A DNA stretch of 64,000 nt from Denitrificimonas caeni DSM 24390 (GTDB taxonomy: Bacteria; Pseudomonadota; Gammaproteobacteria; Pseudomonadales; Pseudomonadaceae). The notes under the pieces are model-generated. The model was not told the DNA's origin. It did not search any database and was given only the letters and a program-made list of their open reading frames with translations. The stretch covers positions 62,001 through 126,000 of the forward strand of contig NZ_ATXQ01000005.1 in NCBI RefSeq assembly GCF_000421765.1, read 5' to 3'. This document shows, piece after piece, positions 19,772 to 28,486 of this stretch. Within the stretch, counting starts at the first letter, position 1. Each line of letters begins with the position of its first letter. A program made the position numbers and the translations under genes.

Positions 19772-20671
19772 ATGGACCTCGCCAGCTTGCAAACCTTTAT
19801 TGCCATCGCCGAACAACGCAGCTTTTCTTTAGCGGGCGAGCGCTTGCATGTCACCCAGCCCGCAGTCAGTAAGCGCGTCGCCAGTCTTGAAGAGCAACTG
19901 GGCGTACGTTTGTTTGATCGCGTGGGCCGCGAGACACGCTTAACTGAAGCAGGACAAGCGCTATTGCCGCGCGCCTATCGCATCGTCAATGAACTGGACG
20001 ATGCACGTCGTGCTTTAAGCAATCTCAGCGGCACGGTCAGCGGGCGCTTAAGTGTCGCCACCAGTCACCACATTGGTCTACGTCGCCTACCGCCGTTACT
20101 GCGAGCGTTCACTAAAAGCTATCCAGAAGTCATGCTGGATATTCGCTTTCTTGATTCAGAAGTGGCCTACGCCGATGTTCTGCACGGGCGTTGTGAGCTG
20201 GCCATTATTACCTTGTCACCGCACTGTGAAGCGCCATTAAAAGCGGTAAAAGTTTGGCAAGATGATTTAGATTTTGTCGTCGCCCCCGATCACCCGCTGG
20301 CGCAGCGTAAACGCATTAGCCTTGCTGATTTATGCGCTTATCCTGCCGTGTTTCCAGGCAGCCATACCTTTACCCGAAAAATTGCTTTGCAGTTGTTTGA
20401 TCAAGCCGGTCTCACCCCCAATATCAGCATGAGTACCAACTATATGGAAACCATTAAAATGATGGTCTCGATTGGTTTGGCCTGGAGTGTCTTGCCGCAC
20501 AGCATGCTGGATGAGTCGGTAGTGCGTTTGCCTATTACTGACGCTTATTTGAGTCGCGATTTGGGCTATATCGTGCACACCGAGCGCACGCTGTCGAATG
20601 CCGCGCAGGCGTTTATGCAGATGCTCAGCAACACCGATAGTAACGCCGTGATAGTGGATGCAGCCGGCTAA
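19772..20671 (+). CDS. LysR family transcriptional regulator
   Basis: 299 residues. The winged helix-turn-helix is at the N-terminus: LQTFIAIAEQRSFSLAGERLHVTQPAVSKRVASLEEQLGVRLFDR in outline, with recognition helix around TQPAVSKRVASLE. The remainder is a LysR effector-binding domain of two Rossmann-like lobes. It is divergent from leuC; the same pairing occurs in Pseudomonas, where to my knowledge the effector is not firmly known. The dyad at 19711 is a likely autoregulatory site. The 3' end runs into REP and GGA-hairpin sequences, with no standard terminator. Confidence 0.93.
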   Translation: MDLASLQTFIAIAEQRSFSLAGERLHVTQPAVSKRVASLEEQLGVRLFDRVGRETRLTEAGQALLPRAYRIVNELDDARRALSNLSGTVSGRLSVATSHHIGLRRLPPLLRAFTKSYPEVMLDIRFLDSEVAYADVLHGRCELAIITLSPHCEAPLKAVKVWQDDLDFVVAPDHPLAQRKRISLADLCAYPAVFPGSHTFTRKIALQLFDQAGLTPNISMSTNYMETIKMMVSIGLAWSVLPHSMLDESVVRLPITDAYLSRDLGYIVHTERTLSNAAQAFMQMLSNTDSNAVIVDAAG

Positions 20672-20695
20672 AGGCTTGCTACCGGGCTGCTGAGA

Positions 20696-20728
20696 AATTT
20701 GCGGGCAAGCGACCCGCGCTCCCAAAAA
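20696..20728 (-). repeat. Pseudomonad REP-like sequence
   Basis: On the minus strand this reads GGGAGCGCGGG-TCGCTTG-CCCGC, a stem-loop preceded by GGGAGC, the pattern of short extragenic palindromes common in Pseudomonas. It lies 25 bp after the LysR stop. Confidence 0.55.
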
Positions 20729-20761
20729 AATGCATGTAAATCTAGTCAACAATAATAATGG

Positions 20762-20876
20762 TCAACGAGCACTGTGCTGGGTCTGTGGTCAGCGTAGCCA
20801 TGGATGGCGCAGCGCCCGAATCGAGACAGGATGTCTCGTTGAGGGATAAACAGACTTAGCGCAGTGCGGTATGTGC
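20762..20876 (+). repeat. GGA-hairpin element, copy 4
   Basis: A 115-bp copy starting TCAACGAGCACTG and ending GTGCGGTATGTGC. The outer stem is GCACTGTGCTGGGTCTG with CAGACTTAGCGCAGTGC: 17 pairs, of which two are G-U and one U-G. Hairpin 1 at 20797-20808 is GCC-ATGGAT-GGC; hairpin 2 at 20822-20838 is CGAGAC-AGGAT-GTCTCG, whose ACAGGATGT is close to the known high-affinity CsrA/RsmA site. It is in sense orientation downstream of the LysR gene; no minus-strand partner was found. Confidence 0.8.
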
Positions 20877-20929
20877 AATAAAAACAAACGCGGCATACTT
20901 CATGTCAACCTAAAACAATCACGAGACTG

Positions 20930-20964
20930 CCGCCCTGCATCGCGAATAAATTTCGCTCCTACAG
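20930..20964 (-). repeat. Pseudomonad REP-like sequence
   Basis: On the minus strand: CTGTAGGAGCGAAATTT followed by ATTCGCGATGCAGGGCGG. GTAGGAGCGAA..TTCGCGA is the classic form of a Pseudomonas REP, with the small stem GCGAA/TTCGC. It lies just after the dusC stop, in sense orientation with dusC. Confidence 0.65.
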
Positions 20965-20975
20965 TTTCGCTCCAG

Positions 20976-21947
20976 TTAAGCATCAAGATACTGCAACTCA
21001 CCTGGCATAAAGCCAAAGAGCGGATCAATCTCTACGCAATCAGTCACTTTACGTAATTGATTAAACAACTGCTGTGCTTCTGGATAGTTACGCGTGAGCA
21101 TGGCTAGCCACTGTTTCAGACGACCTGGCGCACTGCGCGGGGTTAACGACAAACGCACTTGTCGCCAGAACTCACGCAGCATCGGTTGCAGCTCTTGCCA
21201 AGTCTTTAGCTGATATTCAATCCCATCACGTGCGCAGGCAATTTGTTTAGCGAGATCTGGGCGCGACACCAAGCCACGACCGAGCATAACGTGATCAACG
21301 CCACTGACTGCACGGCAGCGATACCAATCATCTAACGTCCAAATATCACCATTGGCAAACACTGGAATACTGACGACATCCTGCACTTTCGCCACCCATT
21401 CCCAATGCGCAGGCGGTTTATAACCATCGATTTTGGTGCGCGCATGCACGACGATTTGCGCCGAACCGCCTGCCGCTAAAGCACGTGCAGAATCCATCGC
21501 ACCATCGGGGCTGTCATAGCCTAAACGCATTTTAGTGGTCAGCGGAATATGGGCTGGCATACCCGCTCGCACCGCTTCAACAATCTTATAAAGCACTTCA
21601 GGTTCACGCAATAAGATCGCGCCACCATTAGAGTTATTCACAGTTTTTGCTGGGCAGCCAAAGTTCAGATCAATCACCGGAGCACCCAACTCACAGGCTT
21701 TGGCGGCGTTATCGGCAAGGGCTTGCGGGTCAGAGCCTAGCAGTTGCACACGCAATGGCGTGCCTGCTGGCGTTTTTGCGCCCTGCTCCAGTTCGGGCGC
21801 TAAACGCTGATAACTGCGCGTCGGTAAGAGCTGGTCGGTGATGCGCACAAACTCGGTTACGCACCAATCAATGCCACCCTGTTCGGTCAACACATCACGC
21901 AGAATATGATCGACCAAACCTTCCATCGGCGCTAAAGCAATTTGCAC
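20976..21947 (-). CDS. dusC: tRNA-dihydrouridine(16) synthase
   Basis: 323 residues of the Dus flavoenzyme family, which reduces uridines of tRNA with FMN and NADPH. The N-terminus [20 protein letters not shown] and [14 protein letters not shown] match the DusC branch (U16) rather than DusA or DusB. The catalytic cysteine is in [22 protein letters not shown]-binding residues in [12 protein letters not shown] and VFANGDIW. Stand-alone gene; a REP follows its stop. Confidence 0.93.
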   Translation of the reverse strand: MQIALAPMEGLVDHILRDVLTEQGGIDWCVTEFVRITDQLLPTRSYQRLAPELEQGAKTPAGTPLRVQLLGSDPQALADNAAKACELGAPVIDLNFGCPAKTVNNSNGGAILLREPEVLYKIVEAVRAGMPAHIPLTTKMRLGYDSPDGAMDSARALAAGGSAQIVVHARTKIDGYKPPAHWEWVAKVQDVVSIPVFANGDIWTLDDWYRCRAVSGVDHVMLGRGLVSRPDLAKQIACARDGIEYQLKTWQELQPMLREFWRQVRLSLTPRSAPGRLKQWLAMLTRNYPEAQQLFNQLRKVTDCVEIDPLFGFMPGELQYLDA

Positions 21948-22087
21948 AGAACATCACTCACAAGTAATCAGGCGCCTAGTGTAAACGCCAGTCAAATAGA
22001 AGGGTATTGAATTTAATTTGGCTCTTTTAAAAGCAGCTTTGACTCAGGGTAAAGGCAGTCGTTGATCGCGCAACCAGGGAGCAAGAG

Positions 22088-22522
22088 TTACTCGGGCTGC
22101 ATCACTACGCCATAACCCTTAATAAACTCCGCAGGCATCCGCTTCGGTCGCCCCGTCGAGAGCTCAATACAGACAAAGGTGGTTCTTGCCCGCAATAAGG
22201 TTACGCCATCAGCGGCGCGCACCAACTGAAATAAACGGTCCATCTTCAAGCGCTGATCAGAGCTGATAATCCAAGTTGCCATTTCCAACGCTTCATCAGC
22301 ATAGGCGCTGGCTAGATAATCGATCTCATGACGCAGCACCGCCATGCCACGATCAAGCGCTTGGTACTCAGCAAAACCCAAACCTAAGTGTTTGGAGTGC
22401 TCCCAAGCACACTGCTCCATCCACTGCACGTACACAGCATTATTGACGTGTTCAAACTCATCAATATCGTCTGACTGCACGCACAGCGGTAATACATAGG
22501 GTTCAGGTCGATCCCAACTCAT
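22088..22522 (-). CDS. Hot-dog fold acyl-CoA thioesterase (4HBT/YbgC type)
   Basis: 144 residues of the 4-hydroxybenzoyl-CoA thioesterase family. The motif DIDEFEHVNNAVYVQWMEQCAWEH holds the catalytic-type Asp/His-x-Asn pattern of the YbgC branch. The start overlaps the eda stop in an ATGA, so it belongs to the Entner-Doudoroff transcript by position; a functional link is not obvious. Substrate unknown. Confidence 0.88.
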   Translation of the reverse strand: MSWDRPEPYVLPLCVQSDDIDEFEHVNNAVYVQWMEQCAWEHSKHLGLGFAEYQALDRGMAVLRHEIDYLASAYADEALEMATWIISSDQRLKMDRLFQLVRAADGVTLLRARTTFVCIELSTGRPKRMPAEFIKGYGVVMQPE

Positions 22523-23166
22523 GTTAAGGATTCCAAATGCCCTGCCATGGCGCAGGCTTCACGTGCCAGCTTAGTGATTTGATCCCACGCTTGCGCCTGC
22601 ACCAAACTTGCAGGCGCAATCCAAGTACCTCCGCAACAAGCCACATTCGGCAAGCTCAAATAACTCAACAGGTTATCGCGCGTCACACCGCCGGTTGGGC
22701 AAAAACTGATGCCACTAAAGGGGCCTTTAAAACTATTGAGCATGCGCACACTCGCGCCACCATTGGCTGGGAACAACTTCAAGGAGCGGTATCCATGCTC
22801 CAAAGCTGACAACACCTCTGAGGGCGTCATCACTGCAGGCAAATACGGCAGTTCTGTTTCTTGTGCGGCAAGCGCTAAACGTTCAGTAAAACCCGGACTG
22901 ACGGCAAACTGTGCGCCGGCATCCATCACTTGTGCAAACTGCTCGGCATGAATAACAGTACCCGCGCCAACGATTAAATCAGGCACCTCTTGGCGAATGA
23001 CTTTTAAGGCTTCGAGTGCTTGCGGCGTACGTAATGTCACCTCAATGACATTAATGCCTCCAGCACAGAGTGCCTGCGCCAAAGAAACAGCACGCTCAAC
23101 ATCATCAATCACGAGCACCGGCAAGACAGGATAAGCGCGGCGTAAAATATGTTCCATGGTTAGCAT
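22519..23166 (-). CDS. eda: KDPG/KHG aldolase
   Basis: 215 residues; cleaves 2-keto-3-deoxy-6-phosphogluconate to pyruvate and glyceraldehyde 3-phosphate, the last step of the Entner-Doudoroff route. Motifs: VIEVTLRTPQALEA (Glu of the active site), VGAGTVIHAEQF, the Schiff-base lysine in SLKLFPANGG, and FCPTGGVTRDNL. Start at 23166 has GAGG 9 bases upstream, 3 bp after the edd stop. Confidence 0.96.
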   Translation of the reverse strand: MLTMEHILRRAYPVLPVLVIDDVERAVSLAQALCAGGINVIEVTLRTPQALEALKVIRQEVPDLIVGAGTVIHAEQFAQVMDAGAQFAVSPGFTERLALAAQETELPYLPAVMTPSEVLSALEHGYRSLKLFPANGGASVRMLNSFKGPFSGISFCPTGGVTRDNLLSYLSLPNVACCGGTWIAPASLVQAQAWDQITKLAREACAMAGHLESLT

Positions 23167-23169
23167 AAG

Positions 23170-24981
23170 TCAGTCCTCAAGCAAAAAGCTGGCACCTTGA
23201 TCAGCGGGGCCAACCCAACGACGTTGCGCAGCAAACAGCTGCAGTCCGTAACCTTGTGCATTATTGGTCGGCGCTGGCGCCGCACTGCGTAGAGCCAATT
23301 GCGCTTCACTCACGTGCACATGCAAGACACCTAGTGTGGCATCCACCTCAATCAAGTCTCCATCTTGCAAGCGACACAGCAAACCACCTTTTGCTGCCTC
23401 TGGCGTGACATGTAAAGCTGCTAACACCTTACCTGATGCACCGGACAGCCGGCCATCAGTAATTAGTGCAACTTTCTGCCCATTGGCCTGCAAATTCGCC
23501 AATATAGGAATTAACTTGTGTAACTCAGGCATGCCATTGGCCGCTGGACCTTGAAAACGTAGCACCAACACCAAATCACCTTGCAGTTGCCCGGCACTAT
23601 ACGCAGCAAGCGCATCGGCCTCACAATCAAACACTCGCGCAGGTGCTTTAATCTGCCAAAACTTCTCGGCTACAGCTGAAGTTTTCAGCACCGCACGACC
23701 GAGATTACCGGCCAATAGATGCAAACCACTGTGCGCAGCAAAAGGGGCTTGGCGGCTACGAAGAATATGCTCAGGCAACACCTGCTCTGCGAGTGCGCGC
23801 CAACTGAGTTTTTGTTCCTGCAAATAAGGCTCTAAACTGTAATCACGTAAGCCCTTGCCGGCCACAGTGTAAACATCCTCGTGCAGCAAGCCCGCATCCA
23901 ACAACTCGCCGAGCAGCCAAGCCACACCACCAGCCGCATGAAACTGATTTACATCGGCGCTGCCATTGGGATAGACCTGTGCCAATAACGGCACAACACT
24001 CGATAGCGTGGCCAAATCATCCCAAGTCAATTCATAGCCTGCTGCTTTAGCAATCGCTGGCAAGTGCAAAGAGTGATTCGTCGAACCGCCACTGGCCAAC
24101 AAGGCCACCGCGCCATTGACCAAGGCCTTGGCATCGACTTGCATGGCCAAGGGCAAATGACGGCCACCGTGCTCGGTGTTATTGACCAGCAAACGCGCCG
24201 CTTCGTCAGTCAAGGCATGGCGCAGCGCGCTGGTGGGCGGCACAAACGCGCTGCCCGGCACATGCAAGCCCATCGCCTCCATTAACATTTGATTGCTATT
24301 GGCGGTACCATAAAACGTGCAAGTACCCGGTTCATGGTAAGCAGCAAGCTCTGCTTCTAACAGTTCAATGCGACTGACTTCACCGGCCGCGTAGCGCTCA
24401 CGCACCGCCGCTTTTTCTGGATTAGACAAACCTGAACTCATCGGCCCAGCCGGTACAAACACTGCAGGTAAATGACCAAAATGCAGCGCACCAATCAACA
24501 AGCCCGGTACGATTTTATCGCAGACGCCCAAATACAAGGCACCATCAAAGACACCGTGGGTTAAACCAATCGCTGTGGCTTGGGCAATTAAATCTCGGGA
24601 AAAAAGCGACAACTGCATGCCCGGCGTGCCTTGAGTGACGCCATCACACATGGCCGGCACACCAGCAGCAAACTGGGCACTGGCACCGTACCGGTACAAG
24701 GCTTGCTTTAACTGATCGGGGTAGTTTTTCAACGGCGCATGGGCGGACAACATATCGTTGTAACTGGAGATAATTGCTACGTGCGCAGCCCCGCCTTGGC
24801 GCATGATAAGGCGCTGGTCTGTTGGCTGCGCTGCCATCACGTGAGCGAGATTAGAGCAACCATGAGCGTTATTACGTCCTTGCTCAAGCGCTATTTGCAC
24901 CCTCTGCAAATACACAGTACGCCGCGAGCGCGAGCGCTCTTCTATCTGCTGGGTAATTTGTTCAACTATGGGATGCAACAT
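23170..24981 (-). CDS. edd: 6-phosphogluconate dehydratase
   Basis: 603 residues of the IlvD/Edd family; dehydrates 6-phosphogluconate to KDPG. Iron-sulfur cysteines are expected in VPAMCDGVTQGTPGM and LYLGVCDKIVPGLL, both present, with GTCTFYGTANSNQMLMEAMG as the third. VALITDGRLSGASGKVLAALH is the C-terminal signature. It lies between pgl (44 bp) and eda (3 bp). Confidence 0.97.
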   Translation of the reverse strand: MLHPIVEQITQQIEERSRSRRTVYLQRVQIALEQGRNNAHGCSNLAHVMAAQPTDQRLIMRQGGAAHVAIISSYNDMLSAHAPLKNYPDQLKQALYRYGASAQFAAGVPAMCDGVTQGTPGMQLSLFSRDLIAQATAIGLTHGVFDGALYLGVCDKIVPGLLIGALHFGHLPAVFVPAGPMSSGLSNPEKAAVRERYAAGEVSRIELLEAELAAYHEPGTCTFYGTANSNQMLMEAMGLHVPGSAFVPPTSALRHALTDEAARLLVNNTEHGGRHLPLAMQVDAKALVNGAVALLASGGSTNHSLHLPAIAKAAGYELTWDDLATLSSVVPLLAQVYPNGSADVNQFHAAGGVAWLLGELLDAGLLHEDVYTVAGKGLRDYSLEPYLQEQKLSWRALAEQVLPEHILRSRQAPFAAHSGLHLLAGNLGRAVLKTSAVAEKFWQIKAPARVFDCEADALAAYSAGQLQGDLVLVLRFQGPAANGMPELHKLIPILANLQANGQKVALITDGRLSGASGKVLAALHVTPEAAKGGLLCRLQDGDLIEVDATLGVLHVHVSEAQLALRSAAPAPTNNAQGYGLQLFAAQRRWVGPADQGASFLLED

Positions 24982-25025
24982 GCTGACTCCCTATTTCAAG
25001 CAGCAGCGATGACACCATCACCCTC

Positions 25026-25709
25026 TCAAGGCGCCCAATACACCTGTACAGGTCGAGGCGCTTGCCAAAGTAAATGATAAATAGGTAAGGCTTGCGTTGT
25101 TGGATCATTGGCGAGCACACGCTCAAGCATCCGCCCTTTACTCTCACCAAATAAGAGTACGCCCAGCCATTGCGTGTTCGCTAACATCGCTAGATTAAGG
25201 GATAAGCGCACCCTCGGTTCATCAGGAGCCAGCCCCACTAGCGCAGAAGGCTGAGCAGCAAAATCGATTCCTTCGGCTAAACCTGGCATACCTGCAAACA
25301 ATGAAGCGACATGACCGTCATCGCCCATGCCTAACAAACTTGCAGCAAAGGGTAAGCGTTCTTGTAACGCCTGCGCCCAGGCCACACTGGAGGCTTGGGC
25401 GTTATCAGCAAGGCGCGGCTCCAGCAACTGCGCTTCGGGTAAGGCGAGGCGCAACATCTGCGTATTACTTTGCACTGCATCTGCGGCAACCCAACGCTCA
25501 TCGGTAGCGCTAATCTGCACCTGCGACCAAGGCAGCGCGCGCTGCTGCAAACATTGCAGCAACCCTTTGGGCGTTGAGCCGCCGGGCAACAGCAAGCTTG
25601 CAGAGTTTGAATCTGCTAAAGCCTGCTCAAGGCAGTCACTCAAAGTGGCGGCAAGCGCTTCATTGCACGCTTGCTGTGAGCTAAAACGATGTAATACAGC
25701 CTGAGACAT
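25026..25709 (-). CDS. pgl: 6-phosphogluconolactonase
   Basis: 227 residues of the DevB/SOL-type lactonase family, homologous to glucosamine-6-phosphate deaminase. Hydrolyses 6-phosphogluconolactone. Motifs: LLLPGGSTPKGLLQ, ISATDERWVAADAVQSN and LLGMGDDGHVASLFAGM. It follows a DEAD-box helicase gene by 18 bp and precedes edd, so it supplies edd with substrate; zwf, its usual neighbour, is not in the window. Confidence 0.94.
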   Translation of the reverse strand: MSQAVLHRFSSQQACNEALAATLSDCLEQALADSNSASLLLPGGSTPKGLLQCLQQRALPWSQVQISATDERWVAADAVQSNTQMLRLALPEAQLLEPRLADNAQASSVAWAQALQERLPFAASLLGMGDDGHVASLFAGMPGLAEGIDFAAQPSALVGLAPDEPRVRLSLNLAMLANTQWLGVLLFGESKGRMLERVLANDPTTQALPIYHLLWQAPRPVQVYWAP

Positions 25710-25727
25710 AGCGACCTCCAGACCTAC

Positions 25728-27047
25728 TTACTCTGGACTTACCACCTTTTTACGCAAAGGGGCATGACCATCACTGCTGACCAATGAAGGCCCAGTATTA
25801 GGACGGCGCTTAGGTGTTTTCTTCACAACCTTCGCCGCATCTTTTTTATTGGCAACTTTCTTCTTTTTTGTGCCTGCCGCTTTACCTGAAGCTTTAACGT
25901 TTTTCGGCCCTTGATAAACGCCTTTGAGTTCTTTAATCACTCGACGTTCAAAGGTTTGCTTCAGATAGCGCTCAACGCTGGACATCAAATTCCAGTCATT
26001 ATGACAAATCAAACTGATCGCCAAACCGTCTTCACCGGCACGACCAGTACGGCCAATACGGTGCAGATACTCATCGCCTGAGCGTGGCATATCAAAGTTA
26101 ATCACCATATCCAGTCCATCAATATCAAGACCGCGCGCCGCCACATCAGTGGCGACCAAGACCCGTGAAGTGCCTTGACTGAAACGCTCTAAAGCGCGCT
26201 TGCGGTCTTTCTGATCTTTATCGCCATGCAAAACATAGGCATTCACATCTTGCGCAACAAGACGACCATATAAGCGATCTGCCTGCACTCGAGTATTGGT
26301 AAATACGATGGCCTTACGGAATGGCTCATTGGTCAGTAACCAGTGCACTAGGCGCTCTTTGTGCGGCACATCATCAGCGGTAATAATTTGCTGACGCGTG
26401 CTTTCATTCAGTTCTGCAACCTGATTGACCATCAGATGCAGTGGATCTTTCAGTACGGTGTTGACCATTTCACGCAAGGCATTGCCGCCAGTGGTCGCGG
26501 AAAACAGTAAGGTTTGCTGACGATTGGCACACTCATCAACCAGACGCTGCATATCTTCAGCAAAACCCATGTCGAGCATGCGGTCTGCTTCATCAAGGAT
26601 CAATACTTCAACTTGATCAAGCTTTAAGTGACCGGCATTAAGGTGTTCAATCAATCGGCCTGGCGTTGCAATCAGAATATCTGGGTCTTTACGCAGCAGC
26701 GCGCCCTGCTCTTTAAAGTCTTCACCACCGGTGATAATTCCGGATTTAATAAAGGTGAACTGTGAAAAACGCTCAACTTCAGCCAGTGTTTGTCGAGCCA
26801 ACTCACGGGTCGGTAATAAAATTAATGAACGAATGGCAACTCGAGGTTTTGCTCCAGCGATAAAACGATTGAGCAAAGGCAGAACAAAAGCCGCTGTTTT
26901 CCCGCTACCGGTTCGAGCAATCACACGCAAGTCTCGGCCCTCAATCGCTGCTGGAATAGCAGCCACCTGAACAGGCGTTGGCTCAGTGAAATTCAATTCA
27001 ACCAGCGCTTTCAATAGACGCTCATGCAGGGCAAGTTCAGAAAACAC
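25728..27047 (-). CDS. DEAD-box RNA helicase (SrmB/RhlE-like)
   Basis: About 439 residues with all helicase motifs: Q motif (FTEPTPVQVAAIPAA), motif I ARTGSGKTAAF, Ia PTRELA, DEAD in VLILDEADRMLDMGF, SAT, ATDVAARGLD and HRIGRTGRAG. The last ~65 residues are lysine-rich (KAAGTKKKKVANKKDAAK) and should bind RNA non-specifically. I choose the GTG at 27047 (VFSELALHERLLKAL), with GAGG about 7 bases upstream, matching the N-terminus of the P. aeruginosa homologue; an ATG at 27065 would add six residues. It heads the run helicase-pgl-edd-eda-thioesterase. Confidence 0.92.
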   Translation of the reverse strand: MFSELALHERLLKALVELNFTEPTPVQVAAIPAAIEGRDLRVIARTGSGKTAAFVLPLLNRFIAGAKPRVAIRSLILLPTRELARQTLAEVERFSQFTFIKSGIITGGEDFKEQGALLRKDPDILIATPGRLIEHLNAGHLKLDQVEVLILDEADRMLDMGFAEDMQRLVDECANRQQTLLFSATTGGNALREMVNTVLKDPLHLMVNQVAELNESTRQQIITADDVPHKERLVHWLLTNEPFRKAIVFTNTRVQADRLYGRLVAQDVNAYVLHGDKDQKDRKRALERFSQGTSRVLVATDVAARGLDIDGLDMVINFDMPRSGDEYLHRIGRTGRAGEDGLAISLICHNDWNLMSSVERYLKQTFERRVIKELKGVYQGPKNVKASGKAAGTKKKKVANKKDAAKVVKKTPKRRPNTGPSLVSSDGHAPLRKKVVSPE

Positions 27048-27124
27048 GGTATACCTCAAGATCATTGATCATAATAAATAACGCCCCTTGCACTCGCTCA
27101 AGGCCATCAGACACGCATTGTACT

Positions 27125-28021
27125 TCAGTTTAAGCGTCGAGATTGCTTAAGCAGCACTCGTACACTATCAAATACCACTAAAACTACCGCTATCCAGATC
27201 GGAATATAGGTTAACCACTCACCAGATTCAAAGACCTCACCAACCCAAAACACACTGACAAAGAATAACAAGACAGGCTCAACATAACTCAAAATACCCA
27301 GTAAACCCAAAGGCAGCAAGTGACTAGCACCTAGCATCGCACCAAAAGCCATAGCGCTGATTAACCCCAGGCCTGGCAGTAAATACCACAACTGTGGCGC
27401 AGTAGAGAACGCATCGACGGGGCCGTAATTAACGATTAAATAAATCGCTACAGGTGCTAATAGCAGCATTTCTAAAAACAAGCCGCTAAAAGCATCAAAA
27501 CCCATCCAGCGTCGCAACATAAAATAAGGCGGATAGCCAACCGCACAGATTAAAGTAACCCAAGAAAATCCGCCCACTCGCCACAACTCATGAGCAATTC
27601 CTATGACAGCAAAAGTCACAGCGATACGCTGCAAGTTACGTAAGTGCTCATTGTAGAATATGCGACCAACCAGAACTAACGATAAGGGCATCAAAAAGTA
27701 CCCTAAGGTTAAATCGAGCATTTGCTCATTGATTGGCGCCCAAACAAAGATCAACCATTGCACGCCTAATAAAACAGTTGTCAAAATTAATGCCAAAATC
27801 AACAAAGGTTCGCGTACTAAGCGCAGCACAGCCTGCTTAAGTGCTGCTGCTCGACCCGCAACGATTAACAGGATAAACACTGCAGGCAAAGACCATAAAA
27901 CACGCTGGGCAAACACCTGTACACCATCTAAAGGTGCTAAGTACAGCGCATAGCCTGGAATAATGGCAAACACAAATGAGGCGAAAACGGACATCGCCAC
28001 ACCACGCCCGGATAAAAGCAT
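27125..28021 (-). CDS. rarD: RarD family EamA-type transporter
   Basis: 298 residues with ten hydrophobic segments, of the drug/metabolite transporter superfamily, RarD subgroup (named for chloramphenicol sensitivity). VFAQRVLWSLPAVFILL, QWLIFVWAPINEQMLDLTLGYFLMPL in outline and SYVEPVLLFFVSVFWVGE are RarD-typical. Substrate unknown. Stand-alone between a helicase gene (77 bp downstream) and the antiporter operon. Confidence 0.9.
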   Translation of the reverse strand: MLLSGRGVAMSVFASFVFAIIPGYALYLAPLDGVQVFAQRVLWSLPAVFILLIVAGRAAALKQAVLRLVREPLLILALILTTVLLGVQWLIFVWAPINEQMLDLTLGYFLMPLSLVLVGRIFYNEHLRNLQRIAVTFAVIGIAHELWRVGGFSWVTLICAVGYPPYFMLRRWMGFDAFSGLFLEMLLLAPVAIYLIVNYGPVDAFSTAPQLWYLLPGLGLISAMAFGAMLGASHLLPLGLLGILSYVEPVLLFFVSVFWVGEVFESGEWLTYIPIWIAVVLVVFDSVRVLLKQSRRLN

Positions 28022-28040
28022 ATAAGGGCCTCTAAATTTT

Positions 28041-28079
28041 TATAAAAAAATGATTACACCGGCTGTATTTCAGCCAGTG
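28041..28079 (-). terminator. Probable terminator after the antiporter operon
   Basis: Read on the minus strand: CACTGGCTG-AAATA-CAGCCGGTG, nine pairs with one wobble, then TAATCATTTTTTT. It lies 80 bp past the mnhG stop. Two more small dyads sit between (ACGTAC-TGTT-GTACGT near 28105-28120 and GGCGT/ACGCC near 28127-28145). Confidence 0.5.
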
Positions 28080-28159
28080 CGAACAGGATATTTTTTGAGT
28101 AACGTACTGTTGTACGTGCAAAATTCGGCGTCACATTCGTACGCCTTTTGGACACTCTA

Positions 28160-28480
28160 TTAATCTTTGCGATTAAAGGTTTTGACCTGCTGCTGTACTG
28201 CTGCTTTGGCCAGCATATAGGCCGATACAGGTGCGCTTAGCATCAAAAACAAGGTGATCAGTAACTCATGCACATGCAGGCCTTCATCTTTAGTGCTGAA
28301 ATACAACATCGAAGCTATCAGCACACAGCCAACACCCAGCGTGGTGGCTTTAGCAGGGCCATGCAAACGCATAAAAAAGTCCGGAAAGCGATGCAAGCCG
28401 ATTGATCCGACCAATGCAAAAGCACTACCAATCAATAAGAAGAATGCCACGCCATATTCAATCCAAGTTGCCATTAACAT
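28160..28480 (-). CDS. mnhG: Mrp-type cation/proton antiporter subunit G
   Basis: 106 residues, three hydrophobic segments. MnhG/PhaG motif LVGSIGLHRFPDFFMRLHGPAKATTLGVG is present. Last gene of the operon, 6 bp after mnhF. Needed for assembly of the multi-subunit antiporter; takes no known direct part in transport. Confidence 0.93.
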   Translation of the reverse strand: MLMATWIEYGVAFFLLIGSAFALVGSIGLHRFPDFFMRLHGPAKATTLGVGCVLIASMLYFSTKDEGLHVHELLITLFLMLSAPVSAYMLAKAAVQQQVKTFNRKD

Positions 28481-28486
28481 CCCAAC

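Noticed and set aside
25710-25727. HexR operator before pgl
   Set aside because: The gap is 18 bp and contains no TTGTAATTAAATTACAA-like dyad; the edd upstream gap of 44 bp lacks it too.
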